This document shows positions 18,757-28,453 of a stretch of 42,289 nucleotides of DNA, piece after piece; position 1 is the stretch's first letter; every line of letters starts with the position of its first letter. Made by a program: the position numbers and the translations under genes. The notes below the pieces were generated by a model. It searched no databases, was not told where the DNA came from, and saw nothing but the letters and a program-made list of their open reading frames with translations. The stretch spans positions 1-42,289 of the forward strand of contig REEJ01000155.1 in the NCBI GenBank assembly GCA_007695125.1, written 5' to 3'. The DNA is from Trueperaceae bacterium (lineage in GTDB: Bacteria > Deinococcota > Deinococci > Deinococcales > Trueperaceae).

Positions 18757-21700
18757 ATGGCAACACGCCGCACCGTCGTCGACGGGAACGAGGCAGCCGC
18801 ACGCATCGCCCACCTGACGAACGAGGTGATCGCGATCTACCCGATCACCCCCGCTTCGTCGATGGGAGAGCTCTCCGATGCGTGGTCGTCGGCAGGCCGC
18901 AAGAACCTGTGGGGCGTCGTCCCCGAGGTGATCGAGATGCAGAGCGAGGGCGGCGCCGCCGGCGCCGTGCACGGCGCGCTGCAATCGGGCTCGCTGACCA
19001 CCACGTTCACCGCCTCGCAGGGGTTGCTCCTCAAGTACCCCAACATGTTCAAGATCGCCGGCGAGCTCACGCCCGCGGTGTTCCACATCGCGGCGCGCGC
19101 ACTCGCGACGCACGCGCTGTCGATCTTCGGCGACCACTCCGACGTGATGTCGGTCCGCTCCGCCGGCTGGGCGATGCTGTTCTCGAACTCGCCGCAGGAG
19201 GCGCAGGACATGGCGGCGATCGCGCAGATGGCCACGCTGGCCACGCGCGTCCCCTTCCTGCACGTCTTCGACGGCTTCCGCACCAGCCACGAGGTCAACG
19301 TGGTCGAGCTGCTCGAAGAGGACGTGCTGCGTGGCCTGATCGACGAGGACCTGATCCGCGCCCACCGCGAGCGTTCTCTCAGCCCCGAACGCCCGCTGAT
19401 CCGCGGCACGGCCCAGAACCCCGACGTGTTCTTCCAGGCGCGCGAGGCCGCCAACCCGTTCTACGCGGCGGTGCCCGCCGCCGTGCAGCGCGCGATGCGC
19501 CGTTTCGAAGAGGCCACCGGGCGCGCCTACCACCCCTTCGAGTACCACGGAGCGCCTGACGCCGAGCGCGTGCTCGTGCTGATGGGCTCGGGTGTCGGTG
19601 CGGCGAAGGAGGCGGTCGCCACGCTCGCAGCCGCCGGCGAGAAGGTCGGCGTGCTGACCGTCCGCCTGTTCCGCCCGTTCGACGTCGAAGCGATGCTCGC
19701 CGAGCTGCCCGCGACCGTCACCGGCATCGCGGTGCTCGATCGCGTCAAGGAGCCCGGCTCCGTCGGCGAGCCGCTCTACCAGGACATCGTCGTCAGCGCC
19801 GCGCGCTCCTGGCCCAGCGACCGAGCGCGCCCCGTCGTCATCGGCGGCCGCTACGGCCTCGCCTCGAAGGAGTTCACGCCCGCCATGGCGAAGGCTGCGC
19901 TCGACGAGCTGCAGGCCGACGTCCCTCTGCAGGGCTTCACCCTCGGCATCGTCGACGACGTCAGCCACACCAGCCTCAAGCACGACCCCAGCTTCGTCAC
20001 CGAGCACCCCGACATCCGCCGGGCCGTCTTCTACGGCCTCGGCAGCGACGGGACGGTCGGCGCGACGCGCAACACCGTCAAGATCATCGGCGAGCAGACC
20101 GACCTCTTCGCCCAGGGCTACTTCGTCTTCGACTCGAAGAAGGCCGGCGCCGTCACGGTGTCGCACCTGCGCTTCGGCCCCGAGAAGATCGATTCCACGT
20201 ACCTGATCGGCGAGGCGGACTTCGTCGGCGTCCACCAGTTCGAGTTCCTCGAGAAGTTCGACGTGCTCGGCCTCGCAGGCCGCGGCGCGACCATCCTCAT
20301 CAACAGCCCGTACGGCCCCGACGAGGTCTGGGACCACCTGCCCTTCGAGGTGCAAGAGCGGCTGATCGAGGTGGACGCCAAGGTCTTCGTGGTCGACGCC
20401 CTCACCGTGGCCCGCGAGGCGGGCTTGGCGGGGCGCATCAACACCGTGATGCAGGCGTGCTACTTCGCCCTCTCCGGTGTGTTGCCCAAGGACGAGGCGA
20501 TCGCGCAGATCAAGGAGTCCATCGATCGCAGCTACGGCAAGCGCGGCCGCTCGGTGCTCGAGCGCAACTACGCCGCCGTCGACGCGTCGCTGGCCGGCCT
20601 CCACGAGGTCACCATCCCCAGCGAGGTGACGGCGACCACGCGGCTGCGTCCGGCCGTGCCCGAGTACGCGCCCGACTTCGTGCAGCGCATCACGGCCCGC
20701 ATCATCGAAGGCCAAGGCGACCTGCTCCCGGTCTCGGCGCTGCCCGTCGACGGCACCTTCCCGACCGCGACCAGCCAGTTCGAACGCCGCTCCATCGCGG
20801 TCGAGGTCCCGATCTGGGACCCGGAGATCTGCACCCAGTGCGCGCTGTGCGCGATCGTCTGCCCGCACGCCTCGATCCGCGTGAACGCCTACGACCCGGC
20901 CCTGCTCGACGACGCCCCCGAGGGCTTCAAGTCGGTGCCGTACAAGAGCAAGAACCCCGCCACCGCCGGCTTCGCGTTCACGGTCCAGCTCGCGCCGGAC
21001 GACTGCACCGGCTGCGGCGTCTGCGTCGACGTGTGCCCGGCGCGCTCCAAGACCGAGGTCAAGCACAAGGCCATCAACATGGAGCCCAAGGTCGACCACC
21101 TCGAGGTCGAGCGCGAGACGTGGGACTTCTACCGCACCATCCCCGAGCCGCGGCCCGACTGGGGCAGCGAGACGCCGATCAAGGCCTCGCAGCTGCGCCA
21201 GCCGCTGTTCGAGTTCTCGGGCGCCTGCGCGGGCTGCGGTGAGACCCCGTACATCAAGCTCGTCACCCAGATGTTCGGCGACCGCATGGTCATCGCCAAC
21301 GCGACCGGCTGCTCATCGATCTACGGAGGCAACCTGCCGACCACGCCCTACGCGCAAGACGCAGCGGGCCGTGGTCCCGCCTGGTCGAACTCGCTCTTCG
21401 AGGACAACGCCGAGTTCGGTCTCGGCATGCGCCTGGCGGTCGACGCCCAGCGCGACCTCGCCGTCCACACGCTCGAGACCCTGCGCGGCACGCTCGGCGA
21501 CGAGATCGTCGACGCGCTGATCGCCGGAGCCGAGGGCGAGGCCGGCGACGACGCCGCCGTGGCGTCGCAGCGCGAGCGCATCGCCGCGCTCCGCACCACC
21601 CTCGAGGGTCTGTACGGCGGCGCGCAGGAGGCCGACGCGCGCCGACTCGACGACGTGGCCGACGCGCTCGTCCCGCGCTCGGTCTGGATCATCGGCGGCG

Positions 21701-22383
21701 ACGGCTGGGCGTACGACATCGGTTCGTCCGGTCTCGACCACGTGCTGGCCTCGGGACGCGACGTCAACATCCTGGTGCTCGACACCGAGGTGTACAGCAA
21801 CACCGGCGGCCAGGCCTCGAAGTCGACCCCGCGCGCCGCGATCGCCAAGTTCGCCGCAGCCGGCAAGTCGATCGGCAAGAAGGACCTCGGCATGGTCGCG
21901 ATGGCGTACGGCAACGTCTACGTCGGACAGATCGCGATCGGCGCGAACCCCTCGCAGACGATCAAGACGCTGCGCGAGGCCGCCGCGTGGCCGGGGCCGT
22001 CACTCGTCATCGCCTACAGCCACTGCATCGCCCACGGCATCGACATGACCACCGCCTTCAGCCACCAACGCGACGTCGTGAAGAGCGGTATCTGGCCGCT
22101 GTTCCGCTTCGACCCGCGCCTCGCCACCGGCGAGAGCGGCACGCCGATGCAGCTCGATTCGCGCAAGCCGACCGTCCCCTTCTCGACCATCGCCCAGAAG
22201 GAGGGCCGCTACGCGATGCTCACGCGCGCCCACCCGGAGCGTGCCGAGCACCTCTTCCAGCTCGCTCAGGCCGACATCGACGCCCGTTGGGAGCTCTACG
22301 AGCAACTCGCCGGGATGCACCGCAGCGCCCCCATCAGCGCGGACGCCGCATTGAACGCAACCAGCACGACCGAGGAGGGCTGA
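18757..22383 (+). CDS. nifJ: Pyruvate:ferredoxin (flavodoxin) oxidoreductase
   Basis: 1208 aa; N-terminal YPITPASSMGEL, 4Fe-4S motifs CTQCALCAIVCP and CTGCGVCVDVCP, CAGCGETPY ThDP domain. Confidence 0.96.
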   Translation: MATRRTVVDGNEAAARIAHLTNEVIAIYPITPASSMGELSDAWSSAGRKNLWGVVPEVIEMQSEGGAAGAVHGALQSGSLTTTFTASQGLLLKYPNMFKIAGELTPAVFHIAARALATHALSIFGDHSDVMSVRSAGWAMLFSNSPQEAQDMAAIAQMATLATRVPFLHVFDGFRTSHEVNVVELLEEDVLRGLIDEDLIRAHRERSLSPERPLIRGTAQNPDVFFQAREAANPFYAAVPAAVQRAMRRFEEATGRAYHPFEYHGAPDAERVLVLMGSGVGAAKEAVATLAAAGEKVGVLTVRLFRPFDVEAMLAELPATVTGIAVLDRVKEPGSVGEPLYQDIVVSAARSWPSDRARPVVIGGRYGLASKEFTPAMAKAALDELQADVPLQGFTLGIVDDVSHTSLKHDPSFVTEHPDIRRAVFYGLGSDGTVGATRNTVKIIGEQTDLFAQGYFVFDSKKAGAVTVSHLRFGPEKIDSTYLIGEADFVGVHQFEFLEKFDVLGLAGRGATILINSPYGPDEVWDHLPFEVQERLIEVDAKVFVVDALTVAREAGLAGRINTVMQACYFALSGVLPKDEAIAQIKESIDRSYGKRGRSVLERNYAAVDASLAGLHEVTIPSEVTATTRLRPAVPEYAPDFVQRITARIIEGQGDLLPVSALPVDGTFPTATSQFERRSIAVEVPIWDPEICTQCALCAIVCPHASIRVNAYDPALLDDAPEGFKSVPYKSKNPATAGFAFTVQLAPDDCTGCGVCVDVCPARSKTEVKHKAINMEPKVDHLEVERETWDFYRTIPEPRPDWGSETPIKASQLRQPLFEFSGACAGCGETPYIKLVTQMFGDRMVIANATGCSSIYGGNLPTTPYAQDAAGRGPAWSNSLFEDNAEFGLGMRLAVDAQRDLAVHTLETLRGTLGDEIVDALIAGAEGEAGDDAAVASQRERIAALRTTLEGLYGGAQEADARRLDDVADALVPRSVWIIGGDGWAYDIGSSGLDHVLASGRDVNILVLDTEVYSNTGGQASKSTPRAAIAKFAAAGKSIGKKDLGMVAMAYGNVYVGQIAIGANPSQTIKTLREAAAWPGPSLVIAYSHCIAHGIDMTTAFSHQRDVVKSGIWPLFRFDPRLATGESGTPMQLDSRKPTVPFSTIAQKEGRYAMLTRAHPERAEHLFQLAQADIDARWELYEQLAGMHRSAPISADAALNATSTTEEG

Positions 22384-22384
22384 C

Positions 22385-23392
22385 ATGGGGGTCGACCTGC
22401 GTACCCGCTATCTGGGGCTCGAGCTCGCCAACCCACTGGTGGTGGCGGCCTGCCCGCTGACCGGTGAGGTCGACAGCCTGCAGGCGCTGCAGAGCGCCGG
22501 TGTCGGCGCCGTGGTGCTGCGCTCGCTGTTCGAGGAGCAGATCGAGCACGAGGAGATCGCCGCGCACGACCTGTTCCTGCAGGGGGCGGAGATCTCGCCC
22601 GAGGTGACCGGCTACTTCCCCGAGCTCGAGGACTACAACACCGGGCCCGATGCCTACCTCGGCCTCATCCAGCAGGCGAAGAAGGCGCTCTCGGTGCCCG
22701 TGATCGCCAGCCTGAACGGCCACACCAGCGGTGGTTGGACGCGCTACGCGGGCCTGTTCGAGGAGGCCGGGGCCGACGCGATCGAGCTGAACGTCTACTT
22801 CCTGGCCACCGATCCGCGCATGTCGTCCGCCGACGTCGAGCAGCGCTACATCGACCTCGTCGCCGCGGTGGCGCAGCAGGTGTCGATCCCGGTGTCGGTG
22901 AAGATCGGCCCGTTCTTCTCATCGCTGCCGAACTTCGTGCTGCGCGTGTTGGACGCCGGTGCCAAGGGCATGGTGCTCTTCAACCGCTTCGTGCAGCCCG
23001 ACATCCACCTCGACGAACTGACCATCGGCCCGCGCCTGGTGCTCTCCACCCCGGAGGAGGCGCGCCTGGCGCTGCGCTGGATCGCGATCCTGCGTGCCCA
23101 CACCGACGCCTCGCTGGCGGCGAACTCCGGCGTGCACTCCGCCGACGACGCGATGAAGCTGCTGCTGGCCGGCGCCGACGTGGTGCAGGTCGCCAGCGCC
23201 TTCATCCAGCGCGGCCCGTACTTCGCCGAGACGCTGCTGCGCGGCATCGAGGCGTGGATGGAGCAGGGTGAGTACGAGAGCGTCGCCCAGCTACGCGGCA
23301 GCCTCAGCCAGCGCAACGTCCCCGACCCGGAGGCGTTCGAGCGGGCGAACTACATGAAGGCGCTGGTGACGTTCACGAACGAGCGCGCCTGA
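22385..23392 (+). CDS. Dihydroorotate dehydrogenase-like protein
   Basis: DLRTRYLGLELANPLVVAACPLT, ELNVYF and GADVVQVASAF; immediately follows nifJ, a frequent neighbour. Confidence 0.88.
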   Translation: MGVDLRTRYLGLELANPLVVAACPLTGEVDSLQALQSAGVGAVVLRSLFEEQIEHEEIAAHDLFLQGAEISPEVTGYFPELEDYNTGPDAYLGLIQQAKKALSVPVIASLNGHTSGGWTRYAGLFEEAGADAIELNVYFLATDPRMSSADVEQRYIDLVAAVAQQVSIPVSVKIGPFFSSLPNFVLRVLDAGAKGMVLFNRFVQPDIHLDELTIGPRLVLSTPEEARLALRWIAILRAHTDASLAANSGVHSADDAMKLLLAGADVVQVASAFIQRGPYFAETLLRGIEAWMEQGEYESVAQLRGSLSQRNVPDPEAFERANYMKALVTFTNERA

Positions 23393-23441
23393 AGGGTCGG
23401 CCATGGACCGCGACACCCCTCCGGTGCGCTACCGTGACGCC

Positions 23442-24047
23442 ATGGCGACGGACCAACGTCCGGATGTGCGCCCCGGCGCGCGTCACCACTTCGAGGTGGC
23501 CTGGGTGGATCTCGACACGGCCCCGGGTCACCTCGGCTTGGCGATGGCGCCCGGCAGGAACGAGGACGACGGCGACGTCGTGCTGTGGCGACGTGACCTG
23601 CACGCCGACCTCCGTCGGCTCCGTCACGTCCACCGCTGCGACGTCCTCGTCTCGCTGCTGAGCGACGATGAACTCGCCGAGCTCGGCATCGCCGGCCTCG
23701 ACGACGCGGTCGCCGTCCACGGGATCGAACACCATCGCCTGCCCGTCCGCGACGGCAGCGCCCCCGAGCCGGAGCAACTGGCGGAGGTGCTGGCCTTGAT
23801 GGACGCGTTGCGTGACCGCCTGCTCGCCGGACGGACGGTGGTGCTGCACTGCCGCGTCGGCCAGGGGCGCTCGGGGATGCTCGCCGCCCTGCTCGTCGCC
23901 AGCTTGTGGGCCCTGCCCGTCGAGGCCATCGCTCGCGTTCGGCGCGCCCAGCCGCGGGCCGTCGAGACCGTGCAGCAGGAGCACTACGTGTTCGACACCG
24001 CATTCGCCTGGTTCCGTCACCACGTCGCGAACCGCAACCCTGCCTGA
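23442..24047 (+). CDS. Protein-tyrosine/dual-specificity phosphatase family protein
   Basis: HCRVGQGRSG (HCX5R) active site; ATG 6 nt after TACCGT. Confidence 0.82.
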   Translation: MATDQRPDVRPGARHHFEVAWVDLDTAPGHLGLAMAPGRNEDDGDVVLWRRDLHADLRRLRHVHRCDVLVSLLSDDELAELGIAGLDDAVAVHGIEHHRLPVRDGSAPEPEQLAEVLALMDALRDRLLAGRTVVLHCRVGQGRSGMLAALLVASLWALPVEAIARVRRAQPRAVETVQQEHYVFDTAFAWFRHHVANRNPA

Positions 24048-24096
24048 CGACGGGTCGTCCTGGACGGTGGCTCGCGCGCGGACGGTAGGCTGGCCC

Positions 24097-25212
24097 ATGG
24101 AACGCTTCGATGCCATCGTGATCGGCACCGGCGTGGCCGGCGCTTCGGCGGCTGCCAGCCTGGCGCGGCGCGGCCGCGTGCTCGTCCTCGAACAGTTCGA
24201 CTTCCTGCACGAGCGCGGCTCGTCGCACGGCGGCTCGCGCATCTTCCGCCACGCCTACGACGACGAGCGCTACGTGCGCCTGGCGCAGGCCGCCGACCAG
24301 CGCTGGCGCGCGCTCGAGGCGCGCAGCGGCGAGCGGCTGCTGCTGCGCACGGGTGGCCTCGACCTAGGCACGCTGGGTGAGGGCGACCTCGATCCGATCG
24401 AGGCGGCCCTCGGCGCCGCCAGCAGCCCCGTCGAGCGGCTCACGGCCGACGAGGTCCGTCGGCGCTTCCCCGCCTACGCCCTCGGCGACGACCGCGAGGC
24501 GCTGTTCTCTCCGGACGCCGGCGTCCTGGCCGCCACACGCGCGGTCGCCACGCTGCTGCGCGACGCCGCCTGCGAAGGCGCCGTGCTGCGCGAGCGGACG
24601 CCCGTCACCGAACTGGCCGTGCACGACGACGGGGTCGAGTTGGCGACGCCCTCCGGGCGGGTCGCGGCCGACCGCCTCGTGGTGGCCGCCGGGGCCTGGA
24701 CCGACCGGCTGCTCTCGGACCTGGGGGTACCGCTGCGCGTCGAGCAGCAGCAGGTGCTCTACCTGCGGGTCACGGACGGCCGCGTGCACGCACCGGAGCG
24801 CATGCCGGTGTTCATCGACCGGCGCGGCATGATCTACGGCTTCCCGCTCTTCGAGCGCCCGCACGCGCTCAAGGTGTCGGACCACGAGGGGGCGCCGACG
24901 GTGACGCTCGAGGAGCGCACGTTCGACGTCGACGTGGAGCGCGCTGCCGACACCGCCAGGCGCGCGTCCGAGCTGCTCCCCGGCGTCACGACCGAGGTCG
25001 TCGAGGCGCAGACCTGCCTCTACACCAAGACGCCCGACGAGCACTTCGTCCTCGACCGGCTCCCCGGGCACCCGCACGTGGTCGTGATGGCCGGCTTCTC
25101 CGGCCACGGCTTCAAGTTCGGCGCGGTGCTGGGCGACGTGGCCGTGGCGCTGCTCGATGGCGAGGACGACGCGTTCGATCTCAGCCTGTTCGGGATCGCA
25201 GTGCGGGGATGA
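24097..25212 (+). CDS. FAD-dependent amine oxidase, SolA/sarcosine-oxidase-like
   Basis: GTGVAGASAAASLARRG dinucleotide motif, SSHGGSRIFRHAY and CLYTKTPDEHFVLDRLPGHPHV. Confidence 0.88.
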   Translation: MERFDAIVIGTGVAGASAAASLARRGRVLVLEQFDFLHERGSSHGGSRIFRHAYDDERYVRLAQAADQRWRALEARSGERLLLRTGGLDLGTLGEGDLDPIEAALGAASSPVERLTADEVRRRFPAYALGDDREALFSPDAGVLAATRAVATLLRDAACEGAVLRERTPVTELAVHDDGVELATPSGRVAADRLVVAAGAWTDRLLSDLGVPLRVEQQQVLYLRVTDGRVHAPERMPVFIDRRGMIYGFPLFERPHALKVSDHEGAPTVTLEERTFDVDVERAADTARRASELLPGVTTEVVEAQTCLYTKTPDEHFVLDRLPGHPHVVVMAGFSGHGFKFGAVLGDVAVALLDGEDDAFDLSLFGIAVRG

Positions 25213-25300
25213 GCGACCCGAGACCCTGGACCATCGCGGGTCCCGAGGGTCGGCGCATCGGCGGCGTGTCGATCTCGGCGCTGTGCTCGGTGGCACACCG

Positions 25301-26026
25301 ATGCCCGCCCGATGGAACGCGTACATTGCAGCCGTGGCATCGCGCGATCCAGCACCAGACACGTTCACCGGCTTCGGCCCCGCCGTCACGGACTGGTTCG
25401 TGGCACTCGCGAGCGACGACTCGCGCGCCTTCTGGCGTGCCACGCGCGATGTCTGGCAACGCGACATCCGCTCGCCGCTCGAGGCGCTGCTCGGCGAGCT
25501 GGCGGCCGAGGTCGGTGGCCGCGTGAAGCTCTTCCGCCCCTACCGCGACATGCGCTACGCGTCGGCGGACGCGGGGCCTATCAAGCCGCAGGCGGGCGGG
25601 CTGGTGCGCACGGCCGAGAGCGCGTCGGCGCGCTACGTGGAGGTGTCGATCGAGGGCTTCTACGCCGGGCGCGGCATGTACCGCTTCGAGCGCGATCAGC
25701 TCGAGCGCTACCGGGCTGCGGCGCTCGAGGCGCGTAGCGGCGAGCGCCTCGAGGGACTGCTCGTGCGGGCTGCTGCCGACGCCTTGGAGGTCGGCGGGGA
25801 CGCGCTCAAGACCGTCCCGCGCGGCGTGGCGCGCGACCATCCGCGCGCCGCCCTGCTGCGCCGCAAGGGCTTGTTCCTCGGCGCCACGCTGCCGCCCGGA
25901 GCGGCGCTCGAGACCAGCGCGCCGCGGGACCATGCGCGGCGCGTGTGGGCCGCGGCGGACGAGGCGATCGCGTGGCTGGACGCGCACGTGGGGCCGAGCG
26001 AGCTGCCGCGGCCGGGGCGGCGCTGA
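25301..26026 (+). CDS. DUF2461/TIGR02453-family protein
   Basis: Pattern FWRATRDVWQRDIRSPLEALLGEL ... KLFRPYRDMRYA; exact start uncertain. Confidence 0.8.
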   Translation: MPARWNAYIAAVASRDPAPDTFTGFGPAVTDWFVALASDDSRAFWRATRDVWQRDIRSPLEALLGELAAEVGGRVKLFRPYRDMRYASADAGPIKPQAGGLVRTAESASARYVEVSIEGFYAGRGMYRFERDQLERYRAAALEARSGERLEGLLVRAAADALEVGGDALKTVPRGVARDHPRAALLRRKGLFLGATLPPGAALETSAPRDHARRVWAAADEAIAWLDAHVGPSELPRPGRR

Positions 26027-26030
26027 GCGC

Positions 26031-26840
26031 ATGGCTTCTGTCGGCGAGATACCCCTGGGGTCGATCGACACCGTCTTCCTCGACCTCGACGGGTGCGTGT
26101 GGTTCGGCGACGAACTCGCCGACGGCGCCGTCGAGGTGGTGGAGGGCCTGCGATCGAGCGGGCGGCGCGTCGTGTTCCTCACCAACACCAGCTACATGCG
26201 AGCCGCCACGGTGGCGGCCAAGCTGCGTCGCCTCGGGATCGACGCTGCAACGGACGACGTGGTGCTGCCGGTCGAGGTCTTGGGCGATCACCCGGCGCTG
26301 CGCGACGGGCCTCGGGTGTGGTACTTCGGCCCTGACGGCGTCCGTGACGCGGTGGCCGAGGTCGCCGAGCTCGCCCAGCGGCCGGAGGATGCCGAGCTCG
26401 TGCTGCTCGGGCGCGACACCTCGCTCAGGTACGACGACCTGACCGACGCCTTGGGCGTCCTGGTGCGGGGCGGTCGCTTGCTGGCGCTCAACGTCGACCC
26501 CCAGGTGCCGATCGGGGGCGGCCGCGTGGTGCCGGGGATCGGCGCCATCGCCGCCGCGCTGACGTACGCGAGCGGCGTGCGCGCGGAGGTCGTCGGGAAG
26601 CCCTCGGCGACGTTCTTCGAGGCGGCGATGCGGCGCTACGGGGCCACCGCGGAGCGCTCGGTCATGATCGGCGACACGCTCGACTCGGACATCGCAGGGG
26701 GGCTCGGCGTTGGTATGCGGACGGTGCTGTTGGGCTACGGCTCGCCCTCGGCGCTCGAGCCGCCACCGGTCCCCGACCACCATGTGCCGGACCTACGCGC
26801 CGCGTGGGCGTTGCTCGCAGGCGCCACCGAAGCGGGTTGA
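26031..26840 (+). CDS. HAD-IIA family hydrolase (NagD-like)
   Basis: VFLDLDGCVWFGDEL, FLTNTS, VGKPSATFFEAA, MIGDTLDSDI motifs. Confidence 0.92.
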   Translation: MASVGEIPLGSIDTVFLDLDGCVWFGDELADGAVEVVEGLRSSGRRVVFLTNTSYMRAATVAAKLRRLGIDAATDDVVLPVEVLGDHPALRDGPRVWYFGPDGVRDAVAEVAELAQRPEDAELVLLGRDTSLRYDDLTDALGVLVRGGRLLALNVDPQVPIGGGRVVPGIGAIAAALTYASGVRAEVVGKPSATFFEAAMRRYGATAERSVMIGDTLDSDIAGGLGVGMRTVLLGYGSPSALEPPPVPDHHVPDLRAAWALLAGATEAG

Positions 26841-26891
26841 GATCGGACCGTGCGGTCGTGGCCCACGTCGTCGGCGTGGCGGTGCGTGTCG

Positions 26892-27566
26892 TCAGGTCGT
26901 CGGTCGCATGGCGCCTGCGGCCCACGCCGCCAGCCGCTCGTACGCTCGCTGCAGCGGCGCGTGCGAGACGTCGGCGACGCTGTGGCCGACGCTGAGGTAC
27001 GCGACGCGACCCGCACCCCAGCGACGCGTCCAGGCAGCGGGCACGCGGACGCCGTCGAGCCACGGGTACGGCTCGGCGTCGAAGGTCAGGTGGGCGTGCA
27101 CCTGGACGGCGGGGTCGACGAGCATCGCGTAGCGCTCGGTCTCGAGCTCGACCGCTGGTAGGTCGCCCAGCAGTGCGCTGCCCGGGTCGAAGACGACGCG
27201 GTGCCGATGCATGTCGCCCGGGTGGCCGACGAACTGCCCACCGACGAGCCATTGGTACGACAGGGCGTTCCTGAACGCGTCGCCCATGCCGCCGTGGATG
27301 CCGACGAGGCCGAGACCGCGCTCGACGGCGTCGACGAGCGACCGCTCGGCCTCCTGCTCGAGCGTCCCCATCGTCCAGTTCGGGACCAGCAAGGTGAGCT
27401 GGTCCAGGGCGTCGGCGTCGAGGAGGCGATCGAGGTCGCGGACGACCTCGCTCTCGATGCCGTGGGCGGCGAGGCGTTCGGCGGTCCAGGCGGCCACGGC
27501 GTCCGGGTCGTGTCCGCTCCAGCCACCGGTGAGGATCCAAGCGCGTGCCGGGCGATGCGTGTCCAT
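26892..27566 (-). CDS. ThuA-like domain protein
   Basis: ILTGGWSGHDP, GLVGIHGGMGDAFRN, GHPG, GRVAYLSVGHS; ATG 7 nt after TACACT on the minus strand. Confidence 0.85.
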   Translation of the reverse strand: MDTHRPARAWILTGGWSGHDPDAVAAWTAERLAAHGIESEVVRDLDRLLDADALDQLTLLVPNWTMGTLEQEAERSLVDAVERGLGLVGIHGGMGDAFRNALSYQWLVGGQFVGHPGDMHRHRVVFDPGSALLGDLPAVELETERYAMLVDPAVQVHAHLTFDAEPYPWLDGVRVPAAWTRRWGAGRVAYLSVGHSVADVSHAPLQRAYERLAAWAAGAMRPTT

Positions 27567-27599
27567 GAGGTGCAGTGTAGGTCGGGATGCGCTCGGCTG

Positions 27600-27639
27600 G
27601 CGACGGACGCGCGCCCCGCTCGCGAGGCTCGTCCGTCGC
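27600..27639. promoter_or_regulatory. 10-bp perfect inverted repeat in thuA-like/lutA divergent promoter
   Basis: GCGACGGACG (27600-27609) and CGTCCGTCGC (27630-27639), with CTCGCGAG palindrome between. Confidence 0.6.
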
Positions 27640-27664
27640 GGCGTGAGACCTGGCATACTCGCGT

Positions 27665-28453
27665 ATGCCCGCCCTCCCGTCTGCTAGCGGTGCCCGTGCC
27701 GCTCGCGCCCCGCACCGCGTCGCACTCTTCGTCCCCTGCTACGTCGACACGCTCTTCCCGGAGGCGGCCAAGGCCGTCGTCGCGGTGCTCGAGCGCCTCG
27801 GTGTCGGGGTGGACTTCCCGCGTGAGCAGACCTGCTGCGGGCAGATGCACGTCAACACCGGCTACCAGCACGAGGCCGTGCCGTTGGTGCGGAACTTCGT
27901 CCGGGCCTTCGCGGCGGCCGAGACGGTGGTGGCGCCGTCGGCGTCGTGCGTCGCCCTCGTACGCGATCACTACGCCCACCTCGCTGCGAGGGCAGAGGAC
28001 CCCGCACTGGAGCGTGAGGTGGCCGCGCTGGTGCCGCGGGTGGTGGAGCTGACCGAGTACCTGATCGACCACCTCGGCGTCGAGGACGTCGGCGCATCGT
28101 TCCCGCACGCGGTCGCGTTCCACCCGACGTGCCACTCGCTGCGCATGCTCCACGTCGGCGACCGCCCGCTGCGGCTCCTGCGACACGTCCGTGGCCTGCG
28201 CCTGCAGGAGTTGCCGCGCAGCGACCAGTGCTGCGGCTTCGGCGGCACCTTCGCCGTCAAGAACGCCGACACGTCCGCGGCGATGCTCGCCGACAAGGTC
28301 GCCGACGTCATCGGTAGCCGCGCCGAGGTGCTCGTGGCCGCCGACAACTCGTGCCTGATGCACATCGGCGGCGGGCTGTCGCGCCAACGCACCGGCGTGC
28401 GCACGATGCACCTGGCCGAGGTCTTGGCCAGCACCGAGGGGTCGTACGCATGA
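27665..28453 (+). CDS. lutA: L-lactate utilization protein A ((Fe-S)-binding, CCG domains)
   Basis: FVPCYVDTLFPEAA, TCCGQMHVNTGY, FHPTCHSLR, QCCGFGGTFAVKN. Confidence 0.93.
   Translation: MPALPSASGARAARAPHRVALFVPCYVDTLFPEAAKAVVAVLERLGVGVDFPREQTCCGQMHVNTGYQHEAVPLVRNFVRAFAAAETVVAPSASCVALVRDHYAHLAARAEDPALEREVAALVPRVVELTEYLIDHLGVEDVGASFPHAVAFHPTCHSLRMLHVGDRPLRLLRHVRGLRLQELPRSDQCCGFGGTFAVKNADTSAAMLADKVADVIGSRAEVLVAADNSCLMHIGGGLSRQRTGVRTMHLAEVLASTEGSYA

Noticed and set aside
15790-21099. 1769-aa minus-strand ORF
   Set aside because: Antiparallel to the GH and nifJ genes; low-complexity Arg/Gly/Val/Asp-rich translation typical of shadow ORFs in high-GC DNA.
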